A stretch of 64,000 nt of DNA from Ignavibacteria bacterium (GTDB lineage: Bacteria; Bacteroidota; Ignavibacteria; Ignavibacteriales; SURF-24): positions 1 through 64,000 of the forward strand of contig JAAXKQ010000004.1 in the NCBI GenBank assembly GCA_025612245.1, read 5' to 3'. Shown here one piece after another: positions 24,662 to 34,739 of this stretch; within the stretch, counting starts at the first letter, position 1; each line of letters opens with the position of its first letter. The translations under genes were made by a program, and so were the position numbers. The notes under the pieces are model-generated. The model was not told the origin of the DNA and searched no databases. It saw only the letters and a list, made by a program, of their open reading frames with translations.

Positions 24662-24785
24662 TATATTCCTGTAATTTATTTTTTAAGCAGCCTTGAAATT
24701 ACTTTACATGACGTTTAATGTCAAGAAAATTGTACCCCGTCGGTGCTTTTGCCGGAGGCCCGGTAGGAGAATAGTTTTTATAGAG

Positions 24786-25010
24786 CTACTTTCTGAAAAA
24801 GTACAGTATAAGGGAGATTATGATGCTAAGCAGTATAGAGGTAGCCAGGGGGAAATAGAACGTAAAGTTTTTCCTCTGTATAAAAATGTCTCCGGGCAGC
24901 CTGCCAAGAAAGGGGATCTTTCCTGCAAAAAGCAGTATTAGGCCGAAAACTACGAGTGCAATGCCCGCAAAAATGATCAGTTTAGCAAACGGCTGAAGTT
25001 GTGGCGTCAT
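24786..25010 (-). CDS. DUF2905 family small membrane protein
   Basis: This 74-residue protein has two membrane helices (about 9-29 and 52-71) around the conserved loop GKIPFLGRLPGDIFIQRKN. That loop is the hallmark of DUF2905, an uncharacterised family widespread in bacteria. It is a single gene. Function unknown. Confidence 0.88.
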   Translation of the reverse strand: MTPQLQPFAKLIIFAGIALVVFGLILLFAGKIPFLGRLPGDIFIQRKNFTFYFPLATSILLSIIISLILYFFRK

Positions 25011-25110
25011 ATAAAAACGGATTAAAAATAATTAAACTTACATAAAAATTAGCCGGGACAAGGAAAAAGCTTCCTTGTCCATGGAAAAACCGTCCTGAAA
25101 CTTTGGATTC

Positions 25111-26541
25111 TCACTTTAAAAGTACCATTTTTTTCGAATCCTTGAAACTTCCGGCTCTTATCTGATATATATACACGCCGCTGGGCAAATTGGTTCCATC
25201 CCAGTAGAACTTGTATTTGCCGGGTTCCATGGTGCCGTCGAATATAGTGCCGACGTGTTTTCCGCTGATGTCGTAGACTTCCAGGAGGACGTCACTTTTG
25301 TCCTTAATGCTCACATTAATGGCGGTACCGGTGTTAAAAGGATTGGGGAAGTTTTCCGAAAGCCCGAAAGTATCGGGTTTTTCCTGCGGCACGTAGGTAT
25401 TATCCATATAGTCCAGCGTATAGATTTTCCCGTCAAAGGAGCAGAAATAGAGTTCGTTATCGAGGGTTCTGCCGAGCGAGGAGATATTTTTCTGTGAATA
25501 GTAAACGAGGTAGTTCTGTGCTGGTTTTGTGCCGTCGTATGTTATTGCCCATATTCTGCCGGTACCGAAATCGGTATAGATATATTTGCCGTAAAGAAGG
25601 GGGAGTTTTTTGCCGCGGTAGACGTAGCCTCCTGTAATTGAAATGCCGCCTTCGGCATCGTGGCCGTACTGCCAGATGGGCATTGTAAGTCCGGTGGAAT
25701 CGCAGCCTGAGGAAGGTTTATAGCAGTGTGTTCCTTCCATAATGCTCCAGCCGTAGTTTTTGCCTTTTTCCACCACGTCAACCTCTTCCCATTTATCCTG
25801 TCCAACGTCTCCAACCCAGAGCCACTTAGTAACGGGGTCGAAGCTGTAGCGCCAGGGGTTTCTAAAGCCGGTAGCCCAGATTTCCTCGCGAATACCCTGG
25901 CTGTTGCCCACGTAGGGGTTATCGGGCGGAATTGCATAGTTGAGGTTAGCCTGCGTCTTTTTGACGTCAATTCTCAGCATTTTGCCCAAAAGGATGGTAT
26001 TATTCTGTCCGTTATTGTACGGGTCACCTCCGGAGCCCCCGTCGCCAAAGCCGATATATAGGTAGCCGTCGGGTCCAAATGCCAGCTGACCTGCATTATG
26101 GTTTTCGAAGGGCTGCATCACCTCCAGAATGATGAAACGGCTATTGGGGTCGGCCTTGTCGGGATCGGTTTTGCTTACGGTGTAACGTGCTATAACGGTT
26201 CTGAGCTGCGAAGGGGCCGTATAGTTAATGTAGAAGTAGCCGTTATTCTTAAAATCGGGGTCAAAGGCCATTCCAAGGAGCCCCATCTCGCCGCCGTAGA
26301 CTATCTTATCCTCTATATTAAGGAATATTTTTGCCTGGGAGACGGTTGTATCATTTGGAAAAACGTAGATGCTGCCTTTTTGTGTAACGACAAATATTCT
26401 GTTAGTTCCGTCGTCGGGCTGCTGCAGGTCCAGAGGCTGTAAGATTGAGAGGTTGGGGAATGCAGGTTTAAGCCTGAACTGGGCAAAAAGGCTATGCGAA
26501 AATGCGCATAAAAACAACATAACAGTAACAAATCTATACAT
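25111..26541 (-). CDS. Secreted glucose/sorbosone dehydrogenase-type beta-propeller with T9SS sorting domain
   Basis: This is a 476-residue exported PQQ-dependent-type sugar dehydrogenase homologue. I place the start at 26541, preceded by GGAGGG, because it gives a clean signal peptide (MYRFVTVMLFLCAFSHSLFA). The six-bladed propeller spans about 30-385. It has family motifs LLGMAFDPDFKNNGYFYINY, AFGPDGYLYIGFGDGGSGGD (calcium and cofactor loop), ATGFRNPWRYSFD and VGDVGQDKWEEVD. The C-terminal 85 residues are a sorting domain (ENFPNPFNTGTAINVSI ... SGVYIYQIRAGSFKDSKKMV). It probably oxidises sugars or aldehydes outside the cell. The substrate and use of PQQ are not certain. Confidence 0.87.
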   Translation of the reverse strand: MYRFVTVMLFLCAFSHSLFAQFRLKPAFPNLSILQPLDLQQPDDGTNRIFVVTQKGSIYVFPNDTTVSQAKIFLNIEDKIVYGGEMGLLGMAFDPDFKNNGYFYINYTAPSQLRTVIARYTVSKTDPDKADPNSRFIILEVMQPFENHNAGQLAFGPDGYLYIGFGDGGSGGDPYNNGQNNTILLGKMLRIDVKKTQANLNYAIPPDNPYVGNSQGIREEIWATGFRNPWRYSFDPVTKWLWVGDVGQDKWEEVDVVEKGKNYGWSIMEGTHCYKPSSGCDSTGLTMPIWQYGHDAEGGISITGGYVYRGKKLPLLYGKYIYTDFGTGRIWAITYDGTKPAQNYLVYYSQKNISSLGRTLDNELYFCSFDGKIYTLDYMDNTYVPQEKPDTFGLSENFPNPFNTGTAINVSIKDKSDVLLEVYDISGKHVGTIFDGTMEPGKYKFYWDGTNLPSGVYIYQIRAGSFKDSKKMVLLK

Positions 26542-26738
26542 AGCACCCTCCTTATTTAGCAAAGTATAATCCATAGATATTATATTATTGCAGGTTTTCT
26601 TCTTTGTACCATTATAAATACTATACAAAAATGAGGATGAAAGCAATGAAACATGCGCTGCCGGGGAAGGAGGGTACTTTATGCAAGTGGAGGTGGATTA
26701 AGGCGCATATTTAGCCGGTGTATCCAGGAAAGAAGGGG

Positions 26739-27314
26739 TTAAAATACGTCCTTATAGGAGATAATCCTGATTTCTTTAACTTCGCCGGGTTTAAGGCTGC
26801 CGAGTTTCAGTTTGCCAATGGCAACTCTAACCAGCCTGAGCGTGGGGAAGCCGATGTGTGCGGTCATTTTTCTTACCTGGCGGTTCTTTCCTTCAATTAA
26901 GTTCAGTCTGATCCAGGAGACGGGGATGTTTTTTCTTTCTCTTATCGGCGGGATCCTTTCGGGCAGATGGGGATCTTCGTTTAAGAGTGTGGCTTTTGCG
27001 GGGAGAGTCTTACGGTTTTCAATAATAACCCCTTTTTCGAGCTTTTCCAGGTCACTTTTACCGGGAATTCCCTCCACCTGAGCCAGGTACTCTCTGGGGT
27101 GTTCATTTTGCGGGTTCAGGAGGTAGAAGTTCAGTTTTTTGTCGTTTGTAAGGAATATGAGTCCCTCGCTATCCATGTCAAGCCTGCCAACGGCATACAC
27201 ATCTGGGGGAAAAGGATACAGGTCGGAGAGTGTTTTTCTGCCCTCAGAGTCGGTAAACTGTGTCAGCATTCCGTATGGTTTATATGCAATAAAGTACTTA
27301 AAAGGGGATCTCAT
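26739..27314 (-). CDS. RsuA/RluE-type rRNA pseudouridine synthase
   Basis: This enzyme of about 190 residues would isomerise uridine in 23S or 16S rRNA. The catalytic Asp lies in AVGRLDMDSEGLIFLTND. The family start (YFIAYKPYGMLTQF) and the C-terminal KNRQVRKMTAHIGFPTLRLVR motif are present. It lacks the N-terminal S4 domain, as RluE does. I chose the ATG at 27314, since the family starts shortly before YKPYG; a GTG at 27341 would add nine residues. The exact target base is inferred only by analogy to RluE. Confidence 0.88.
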   Translation of the reverse strand: MRSPFKYFIAYKPYGMLTQFTDSEGRKTLSDLYPFPPDVYAVGRLDMDSEGLIFLTNDKKLNFYLLNPQNEHPREYLAQVEGIPGKSDLEKLEKGVIIENRKTLPAKATLLNEDPHLPERIPPIRERKNIPVSWIRLNLIEGKNRQVRKMTAHIGFPTLRLVRVAIGKLKLGSLKPGEVKEIRIISYKDVF

Positions 27315-27472
27315 GGTGAAATTCCGGGCAAAAATGTTCACTCAAATTTACACAATTAATCGGTTTTATATTACTATTAGTTTACTTATTTTTAGAGGTT
27401 AAATTCCGGTCTATCTTATGTAATTCTTCCCGGAAGCAGTTATACAACAGTAAACAGCAGGAAGAGGTAGTT

Positions 27473-27694
27473 ATGCAGAGAGATCAAAAGAAATATTTCG
27501 AAGTTCTCAGGAGATATGAAAGGAAATTCGAGCCCAGGGAGGCCGATGATTACAAGATGATGCTCATTCGCCATAAAGACGATGAGGACCTGGACAAGCA
27601 GTCACTTGAGCGTCTGAAAGAACTATATCAGAAATATTACGTAAACCGTGAAAGAAAAAACTATGACGATTTTTTTAAGAAGCCGGAGGAATAA
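27473..27694 (+). CDS. Small conserved-looking acidic/basic protein
   Basis: This 73-residue, highly charged, probably helical protein (RYERKFEPREADDYKMMLIR, YVNRERKNYDDFF) has no membrane segment. A ribosome site (GGAAGAGG) stands before the ATG. It lies 69 bp upstream of the DUF2723 gene on the same strand. Function unknown; I infer a real gene from the ribosome site and composition. Confidence 0.6.
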   Translation: MQRDQKKYFEVLRRYERKFEPREADDYKMMLIRHKDDEDLDKQSLERLKELYQKYYVNRERKNYDDFFKKPEE

Positions 27695-27763
27695 GACTTT
27701 TATTAGGAACATTTTTCAGGATAAAAGTATATAAAGTTAACTATTTTTTTTCTCGAGGAGTTA

Positions 27764-30712
27764 ATGAATAATAAGCTGGTCTATAGGATTACTGCTGCTG
27801 TGGTGTTCGTGATTTCATTTGTTCAGTTCGTACTGACCGCACAGCCATCGGTATCATTCTGGGACTGCGGCGAGTTTACAGCTGCAGCATACTCACTTCA
27901 GGTCCCGCATCCGCCGGGAGCACCATTCTTTTCCATTGTCGGAAGATTTTTCTCCATGCTTCCTTTCTTAGGAAACAACGTTGGTTTCAGGGTAAACATG
28001 GTTTCAGTACTTGCAAGCGCACTGTCTGTTATGTTTCTTTATCTGATTGCTGTTAAACTGATTAACAACTTCAGGGATAAGAAGCCTGAAGGGCTGCTCG
28101 AATCACTGGCAACCTACCTTGCTGCCGCAATTGGTGCACTTTCGTTTTCATTCAGCGATACTTTCTGGTTTAACGGCGTTGAATCGGAAGTTTATGCCTC
28201 CAGTACATTTCTTTTTGCCTCAATTACATGGCTTATAATGGTCTGGAATGAAAAGGCAGATGAAATAGGAAATGAAAAGTATCTTATAATGATTGCATAC
28301 CTGGTTGGTATTTCCATGGGTGTGCACCTTATGAGCGTACTGGCTGTGGTGCCTGTAATTATGGCAGTCGTATTCAGAAAGTACGTACACGACGAAGAAA
28401 TTCTGAAAAAAACAGGTTTAATATTTCTCGCACATTCGGCTTTTGTGCTGGTGATTGCCATTGCACTCTGGTCGGCACAGAAGGATACTACGCCTCCTTC
28501 GCCCGATGAGTTTCATGCTTTCGATTCGAAATTCGTCTGGACGATGGTTGGAATAAGCGTTCTTTTCATGGCCATATTCTGGAAGAAGATATTTAACAGG
28601 AACTCCTTCTACACAGCCGTCATCTTTGGCGGAATCGGCCTAATGGTCTGCTACCCGGGTGTAGTTAAGAAAATTCCGGCTCTGCCCTTGTCCTTTGGCG
28701 GAGACAATATAAACATGGACGTTATTATTATTGCCATAGTGGTAGCCCTGCTTGTGGGTGTGGTTTACTGGGCAGTAAAAAATAACAAGCCTACCATTAA
28801 CCTGGCTGCGCTTTCGCTGCTCTTTGTAATCATTGGTTTTACTTCCTACGCAATGGTTATCATCAGAGCAAACCAGCAGCCACCGATGAATGAGAATGAG
28901 CCGAACGACTTTCCTGAGCTGGTTTCGTACCTGAACAGAGACCAGTACGGCGACTTCCCTGAATTTAAGAGAAGGTTTGCTACAGAGCCTCACCAGCAGG
29001 TGGTTTACAATAACTACTCAAGCGACCTGGATTTCCTCTGGAAATACCAGATGGATCACATGTTCCACAGATATCTTTTCTGGAACTACATCGGAAGAGA
29101 GGGCTGGGAGCAGGATATGGGTGTTGACTGGAAGCAGCTCTTCGGCATTCCGTTTTTGATTGGACTACTTGGAATTTATTATCATTTCAAGAAGGACTGG
29201 AAAATGGCGGCGGTCTTTATGATCATGTTTATTTTCCAGGGCTATCTTACGGCATTCTACCAAAACCAGCAGGAGCCGCAGCCGAGAGAAAGGGATTATT
29301 TCTATGTGGGAGCGTTCTTTGTCTTTTCAATCTGGATCGGCCTAGGCATTAAAGGCCTGGTGGATATGCTCCAGGAGAAAGTCAAGAGCCAGTCACTTGC
29401 GCGTGCAATGGCATACGGGGTTATTGTTCTCGGAATAATTTTTATTCCTTTCAACATGGCAAGAGCCAACTGGTTTACGCACGACAGGTCCAGAAACTGG
29501 GTGCCGTGGGATTATTCCTACAACATGCTCCAGAGCTGCGCTCCTAATGCAATATTGTTTACTAACGGCGATAACGACACTTTCCCTCTCTGGTATCTGC
29601 AGGATGTGGAAGGTATAAGGCGCGACGTCAGGATTGCCAACTTAAGTCTGATTAATACCCCCTGGTACATTAAACAGCTTAAGAATACGGAACCTTACGG
29701 GTCTCCTAAGATTGCAATGACGCTGACCGATCAGATGATAGAGGACATTCAGCCTGTAAGGTGGGATCCGCAGATGGTATCCGTACCGGTTCCGCAGGAT
29801 GTGCTCCAGCAGTATCTGGCAAAGGATCCCAAGCTTGGTCCTACTGCACCTTCTTTTGTAGAGAAGTTCGGTATGCTCGATTCTTCGGTTGTTGCCTCGG
29901 GTAACCTCGTCTTCCGCATGCCGAATACGCTACAGTATGGCGACATTAAGGCAATAAGGGTTCAGGATATTGTAGTAAGGGACATCATTCAGGCAAATAA
30001 ATGGAAACGCCCGATCTACTTTGCCGTTACATGTTCGGACGACAGTAAGATAGGATTGCAGAATCATCTTATCATGGAAGGTCTTGCCTTTAAGCTGGTA
30101 CCTGTAACTGCACGCCCGAATACCGAGTTTTTGAACGAAGACGTTATGAAAGCTAACCTTTTCAGCAAGGTTGACGGATTCAGCAAGACATATCAGCCGG
30201 GATTCAAGCTGAGAGGTCTGGACGATAAGGGCATCTTCTTTGATGATAACCACGAAAGGCTTACTCAGAACTACAGGAATTCCTACCTGCGCCTTGCGGT
30301 TTATTATATTTACAATGCACAGAATAAACAGATGGCTCTCCAGGCTCTCGATATGATGGAGAAGAAAATGCCTTCTAACGTCATTGCGATGCCATATCCG
30401 ATGATGTACCAGGCAAGCAATCTTTATTTTGCCGCGGGTGATATGAATAAATACCGCAAGCTGGCTAAAGAGCTTGAGCCGCTTGCATTAAAGCAGCTGG
30501 AGGAAAATCCGGACGATGTAAGAAGCTTCTATAATCCTTACAGGGTATTGACAGACATATACGCGAACCTGAAGGAATACAGCAAGGCTGCCGACATCTG
30601 GATGCGTCTTGAAAGATTGTATCCGAAGGATCCTTCAGTAAAAAGCGAAGTGCAGAAATACAAAGCACTCGCTGCCGGACTGAAGCCGGACAGTTCAAAG
30701 CTTATTCAGTAG
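27764..30712 (+). CDS. DUF2723 membrane protein (predicted O-mannosyltransferase-like)
   Basis: This is a 982-residue integral membrane protein. The first loop has the family signature PSVSFWDCGEFTAAAYSLQV followed by PHPPGAPFFSIVGR, with the acidic D/E pair thought to be catalytic in GT-C transferases. About ten or more membrane helices fill the first 560 residues. A large soluble C-terminal region (about 590-982) ends in TPR-like helices (DIYANLKEYSKAADIWMRLE). DUF2723 relates to eukaryotic TMEM260 protein O-mannosyltransferase, so this may glycosylate exported proteins from a lipid-linked sugar. That is family inference. A strong terminator follows. Confidence 0.88.
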   Translation: MNNKLVYRITAAVVFVISFVQFVLTAQPSVSFWDCGEFTAAAYSLQVPHPPGAPFFSIVGRFFSMLPFLGNNVGFRVNMVSVLASALSVMFLYLIAVKLINNFRDKKPEGLLESLATYLAAAIGALSFSFSDTFWFNGVESEVYASSTFLFASITWLIMVWNEKADEIGNEKYLIMIAYLVGISMGVHLMSVLAVVPVIMAVVFRKYVHDEEILKKTGLIFLAHSAFVLVIAIALWSAQKDTTPPSPDEFHAFDSKFVWTMVGISVLFMAIFWKKIFNRNSFYTAVIFGGIGLMVCYPGVVKKIPALPLSFGGDNINMDVIIIAIVVALLVGVVYWAVKNNKPTINLAALSLLFVIIGFTSYAMVIIRANQQPPMNENEPNDFPELVSYLNRDQYGDFPEFKRRFATEPHQQVVYNNYSSDLDFLWKYQMDHMFHRYLFWNYIGREGWEQDMGVDWKQLFGIPFLIGLLGIYYHFKKDWKMAAVFMIMFIFQGYLTAFYQNQQEPQPRERDYFYVGAFFVFSIWIGLGIKGLVDMLQEKVKSQSLARAMAYGVIVLGIIFIPFNMARANWFTHDRSRNWVPWDYSYNMLQSCAPNAILFTNGDNDTFPLWYLQDVEGIRRDVRIANLSLINTPWYIKQLKNTEPYGSPKIAMTLTDQMIEDIQPVRWDPQMVSVPVPQDVLQQYLAKDPKLGPTAPSFVEKFGMLDSSVVASGNLVFRMPNTLQYGDIKAIRVQDIVVRDIIQANKWKRPIYFAVTCSDDSKIGLQNHLIMEGLAFKLVPVTARPNTEFLNEDVMKANLFSKVDGFSKTYQPGFKLRGLDDKGIFFDDNHERLTQNYRNSYLRLAVYYIYNAQNKQMALQALDMMEKKMPSNVIAMPYPMMYQASNLYFAAGDMNKYRKLAKELEPLALKQLEENPDDVRSFYNPYRVLTDIYANLKEYSKAADIWMRLERLYPKDPSVKSEVQKYKALAAGLKPDSSKLIQ

Positions 30713-30746
30713 TTCAAAACATAACTAATGAGAAGTAACTAAAGAG

Positions 30747-30778
30747 AAGCGGTTCCTTAAGATTTAAGGACCGCTTTT
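30747..30778 (+). terminator. Rho-independent terminator after the DUF2723 gene
   Basis: AAGCGGTTCCTTAA and TTAAGGACCGCTT form a long stem (one bulged T) with a 3-nt loop, followed by TTTT. It lies about 35 bp after the stop. Confidence 0.85.
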
Positions 30779-30804
30779 CATTTATTAACGGGGAAATAAG
30801 CTAA

Positions 30805-31878
30805 ATGAAAATTCTGATCTTTGCACTTTCAGGCATTGGAGATGCCCTGATGTTTACGCCTTCTATAAAATTCCTGAGGGATGCATATCCCGAGGCCCAA
30901 ATTGATGCAATGGTAATGTTTGCGGGAGTAAGGGATATCTATAAAAGAAATAAATACCTGGACAATGTCTTTTATTTTGATTTCCTGAAGCAAGGTGCGG
31001 TGAAGTCGCTTTTTTATCTGCTTAAATTCCGCAAAAAGTACGACGTTTCGGTTAACGTTTATCCTTCCAACAGGAAGGAATACAACCTGTTCAGTTTTTT
31101 TGTAGGGGCAAAGAAAAGGTGTGCAGTTGACTACCTGAGGAAAAACCGCGAGAACCTGGCTTTTCTGAATAACGTTAAGGTGCAGGAGGATGACTGCCTG
31201 CATAACGTTGAGGAGAATATAAGGCTTTGTGAAAAACTTTCGGGTAAAAAGTGCGGGGAGATCCCCGGGCTGGAGTTCTTTCTTGAAAAAGAGGACAATG
31301 AATTTGCAGAAGAGTATCTAAGGGAGCTGAAGATTGATAAAGGTGACCTAGTTATAGGTTTTCATCCTGGAAGTGCAACGCTGAAAAACCACATAAACAG
31401 GAGGTGGGAGCCGGAAAAGTTTTCCTCTCTTGGCCGGAGGCTTATTAAGGAGCTGGGGGCAAAGGTGTTGATATTCGGGGGACCGGAGGAAAGGGATCTG
31501 AAGAATCAGGTGGCAGAAGGAATTGCCTCGGAGGACGCATTTACGGTAGAAGCCAAAAGTCTTGCTTCGAGCGCCGCGGTAATGAAGAGGTGCAGCATTT
31601 TTATTTCCAATGATTCCAGTCTCATGCACGTGGCTTCGGCCTTAAAGCTTAATGTAATAGCCGTAATAGGGCCAACAAATCCTGCATACATTTATCCCTG
31701 GCAGACAAATCATAAGATAGTAACGCTTAGCCTGCCGTGTGCACCGTGCTTTTATTACTCGCCGAGGCCTCTTATCTGCTACAGGACGGACGTTCAGTTC
31801 AAGTGTGTGAAGGAGATTAGTGTGGATATGGTAATGGATGCTGCAAGGGAGATGATGGGTTCCCGGAGGCAGGGTTAA
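30805..31878 (+). CDS. Glycosyltransferase family 9 (heptosyltransferase-like)
   Basis: This 357-residue GT-B enzyme probably adds heptose or a related sugar to lipopolysaccharide core or another glycan at the inner face of the cytoplasmic membrane. The N terminus has the family start MKILIFALSGIGDALMFTPS. The C-terminal half has IGFHPGSATLKN, VLIFGGPEERD, and FISNDSSLMHVASALKLNVI followed by AVIGPTNP, the ADP-heptose-binding region. It ends in a Cys-rich patch (LPCAPCFYY). Its last four bases overlap the convergent LOG-like gene. Acceptor and donor are inferred from the family. Confidence 0.9.
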   Translation: MKILIFALSGIGDALMFTPSIKFLRDAYPEAQIDAMVMFAGVRDIYKRNKYLDNVFYFDFLKQGAVKSLFYLLKFRKKYDVSVNVYPSNRKEYNLFSFFVGAKKRCAVDYLRKNRENLAFLNNVKVQEDDCLHNVEENIRLCEKLSGKKCGEIPGLEFFLEKEDNEFAEEYLRELKIDKGDLVIGFHPGSATLKNHINRRWEPEKFSSLGRRLIKELGAKVLIFGGPEERDLKNQVAEGIASEDAFTVEAKSLASSAAVMKRCSIFISNDSSLMHVASALKLNVIAVIGPTNPAYIYPWQTNHKIVTLSLPCAPCFYYSPRPLICYRTDVQFKCVKEISVDMVMDAAREMMGSRRQG

Positions 31879-32408
31879 GAAGTCCGGAGTGTATGTATTA
31901 TATATTCCGCGCATTCCTCAATTGTTTCAAAATACTTTACGAGACCCGTCTTTCTTTTTTCTCTTTGAATCTGTTCTTCCATTGAATCTACAACAGGCTT
32001 CCAGATTCTGCCGTGACAGGCAAAGGGTTTTTCGCGGAGAAAGCCCTTATTCATGAATTCCCAGACAGCCGCCATTTCCAGAAGCGTGCCCGTCCCGCCC
32101 TGAAGCGCAACGTAAGCATCTCCGGTTTCAATCAGTGCCTGTATTCTTTCGAAAAGAGTATCGTGCGCCTTGTGCTCGGTAAGAAAAGTGTTGTGCGAGC
32201 CGAAAGAGCCGTTTAATGTTATGCCTATTGCCCTTGCGCCGTTATCTACGGCGGCTCTTGAAACGGCTTCCATTATGCCGCTGTTTCCGCCCGTGCAAAG
32301 GTCAAATCCGTTGGCGGCAAACATGCTGCCCAGTTTATAGGCATCTTCATACTGATTTTCTCCAAATACCGGGAGGGAGCTGCCGAAGATAGTTATTATT
32401 TTACGCAT
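31875..32408 (-). CDS. LOG/TIGR00730-family nucleotide-binding protein
   Basis: This 177-residue Rossmann-fold protein has the family's GGxxGxM-like CTGGNSGIMEAVSRAA near 36-51 and VALQGGTGTLLEMAAVWEF (about 99-117). The latter is a variant of the PGGxGTxxE active-site motif with Gln replacing Pro. LOG proteins hydrolyse nucleoside 5'-monophosphates, releasing ribose-5-phosphate; others in the superfamily bind nucleotides without known reactions. The gene is convergent with the GT9 gene, sharing four bases. Substrate unknown. Confidence 0.85.
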   Translation of the reverse strand: MRKIITIFGSSLPVFGENQYEDAYKLGSMFAANGFDLCTGGNSGIMEAVSRAAVDNGARAIGITLNGSFGSHNTFLTEHKAHDTLFERIQALIETGDAYVALQGGTGTLLEMAAVWEFMNKGFLREKPFACHGRIWKPVVDSMEEQIQREKRKTGLVKYFETIEECAEYIIHTLRTS

Positions 32409-32439
32409 GGTGTTTCCTTCAAAAACAGCGTTAAGGCTG

Positions 32440-34536
32440 TCAGTTTAAGAACTCCCAGGAAAATCCGATTCTCATTCCCTGTCCCGGAGTAATGTAGTAA
32501 GGAACAACGTAGTAGTTTTTCCCGAAGAGGTTTTCGAATGTAAAATATAAAGTAGCCCTTTTCTGGATTTGCCCGATCAGCACAAAGTCGAGCCTTGTAA
32601 AAGGGTCAACCTTTTCACCTACGTTATAAACCGAGGCCGAGGCTGCATCGAAGTAGTTGTAAGCCGGAAGGCTTTTTTCGAAATCGTACGAATAAAAGTT
32701 CTGTCTTCCGGCGGCTTCGAGCATAAAGCCGGTCTTGAGGTGAAGGTTGGCATTAAAAAGAGTATCCCTGTAGTAAATGCCGCCATTAAAAGTATATTTA
32801 GGCAAAGGATAGTTGCTTTCCTTTACGATGTAGTAAGCCGGTCTGGCTTCAACGTAAAACTTCCACAGGTTATAATTCAGGTTAAGTCCTGCTCCATAGA
32901 CTTTGGAGTCTTCGGGGATGAATCCTATTACGGAGCCGGACTGCTTGAGCATTACGGGTGAAGGTTTATCGGAGGTAATGCATGAAAAAGCGTTAAGCCC
33001 CAGCTGCAAATCCTTCAGCCTTAGGGCGGCTCCAATTTCCATTACGGTAAGCCTTCTTGAACTTATGCTTTTTACGCGGTTGAAGCTATTTGAAACCGGT
33101 CTGAGTGAATCGGGAATAATGAAATTCCTTTCGGTTATACTTAAAGGCTCATTAAAGCGGGACATACCGCCATAGAGCTTAAAGTTATCCGTTATGCTAA
33201 GCGTAACATCGGCTCCGATGCCAAGGTAAGACTCATTTTTGTAGTTCAGGTACTTTGCAAATACAGAGGGGATAAAGGTCCTGTTTACAAGGGCTCCCGA
33301 GAGCCTGCCTGCAAGCGCAAGCACGCCGGTATTTTCATTTACGCTGATGGCTCCGCCATCGAACTCATTTCTTTCGTATATGCCCGAAAGGTCGGCATTA
33401 AACACCGTATCCTGGTAAGTTTCTCTCAAAGACAAGCCGTAGGTGCGGCTTTTGTTGTTGTCGAATATGTAAGGAACCGCAGCAGACGCCCTTTTCTCGT
33501 TCTCTCTGAATTCAGTAAGGTTATACCTGTAATATAAATTAAGGTCGCTTTTGAAATTCTTAAAATTGTTGCTTAGTAGTTCCAGGTTAAAATTGTGCTG
33601 TGTGTTTTTCTGGTAGCGGTTTGTGTAATAAACGTCCACGTTTAATCCCTGGTCGGGTATATTTGCGAGTCCCTGCAGGGAGTCTATGTATGTTTTTGTT
33701 ATTCCGCCGTAAAGGCCCGTCTGCGACTTGAGGTATCCGTAGACTGCGATAATGTTAAAAGTATTGTTGAGCAGGTACTTCATTTTCAGAGAGCCGTTCC
33801 ATATGCTGAAATTGCTGTTTGGGAATCGGTCATCCATGGTTTTATTAGTTATTTCAGCCGTAGTAATGAGCTTTTTTGAGAAGTAGGCGCTGTAGATGAA
33901 ATCTATCATTGCCTCTTCGTTGGGAGCCTGGTAGTATCTGATCCTTGTATATGGTGCTTTGGAAGAGCCAATTGAATAGTTGTCCTTGGATATAAAATTT
34001 ACGGAGGCTGTATTATTCAAAGTGCCGTATAAAAATCCTCTTGCCAGGGGAATTATTTCAATTGAATCCACGGATTCGGAGGGCAGGAAGTTCAGGTCGA
34101 ATGAATTTGTAAGCCTGTTGTTTATCAGCATGCCGTCGTGGAGGTAGCTCGTCTGGTTAAAGCCTGCACCATAGATCAGAAGTTCGCTTGGCTGACCCAG
34201 TGAACCCAGGTTCCTGAGGAAAGAAAGCGGAAAGAGTTCCATATAGTCGGCCGTGTAGCGGTAATCGTGGAACATAAGGTCAGCTTTTTTTATCTGGTTA
34301 TTAAACTCGTAACCAGAGGTAAGGCTGTTCCTGTTGATTGGAATAAATATTTCCGCATGTTTTTTTAAGGAATCCCTTACGGCTGCTGTTAAAGTAGTGT
34401 CCTGCGAATGCAGCTTGCTGTTGCGGAGCTGTACGGAATCCCTTGCCACGGGTCTGGTGCGAATGGAGTCCCTGGTTTGTGCCTGCAGCTGTGCTGCGGC
34501 AAAGAAGAGCAAAAATAAATATAGAATTTTTTTCAT
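32440..34536 (-). CDS. TonB-dependent receptor-like outer-membrane barrel
   Basis: This 698-residue outer-membrane protein has a signal peptide (about 1-20, FFAAAQLQAQ) and an N-terminal region with repeated RDS motifs. A plug-like segment follows: LLIYGAGFNQTSYLHDGMLI and SVDSIEIIPLARGFLYGTLN (about 110-175). The rest is alternating beta strands with aromatic girdles. It ends RIGFSWEFLN, as expected for barrel insertion. It lacks the N-terminal carboxypeptidase-like domain seen in the SusC protein at 1864. The substrate is unknown; it may be a putative porin or receptor of the FCB group. Confidence 0.85.
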   Translation of the reverse strand: MKKILYLFLLFFAAAQLQAQTRDSIRTRPVARDSVQLRNSKLHSQDTTLTAAVRDSLKKHAEIFIPINRNSLTSGYEFNNQIKKADLMFHDYRYTADYMELFPLSFLRNLGSLGQPSELLIYGAGFNQTSYLHDGMLINNRLTNSFDLNFLPSESVDSIEIIPLARGFLYGTLNNTASVNFISKDNYSIGSSKAPYTRIRYYQAPNEEAMIDFIYSAYFSKKLITTAEITNKTMDDRFPNSNFSIWNGSLKMKYLLNNTFNIIAVYGYLKSQTGLYGGITKTYIDSLQGLANIPDQGLNVDVYYTNRYQKNTQHNFNLELLSNNFKNFKSDLNLYYRYNLTEFRENEKRASAAVPYIFDNNKSRTYGLSLRETYQDTVFNADLSGIYERNEFDGGAISVNENTGVLALAGRLSGALVNRTFIPSVFAKYLNYKNESYLGIGADVTLSITDNFKLYGGMSRFNEPLSITERNFIIPDSLRPVSNSFNRVKSISSRRLTVMEIGAALRLKDLQLGLNAFSCITSDKPSPVMLKQSGSVIGFIPEDSKVYGAGLNLNYNLWKFYVEARPAYYIVKESNYPLPKYTFNGGIYYRDTLFNANLHLKTGFMLEAAGRQNFYSYDFEKSLPAYNYFDAASASVYNVGEKVDPFTRLDFVLIGQIQKRATLYFTFENLFGKNYYVVPYYITPGQGMRIGFSWEFLN

Positions 34537-34739
34537 AAACCGGCTTTAACTGTCACAATATATCAATAGGTAAAAATAACAATAAAATGATACTCAGCAA
34601 AGAAGATAAAAGAATAAAGTAATGCTGCCCGGGAAAGGTGAAGGTTCAGGACAGTACCGGAAATAAAGGGCAATGGTGCATGGAGCCGGGAAAAGTACTA
34701 TAAATATTACTTAAAACAGATGCTTAAGGTTCAAAAAAA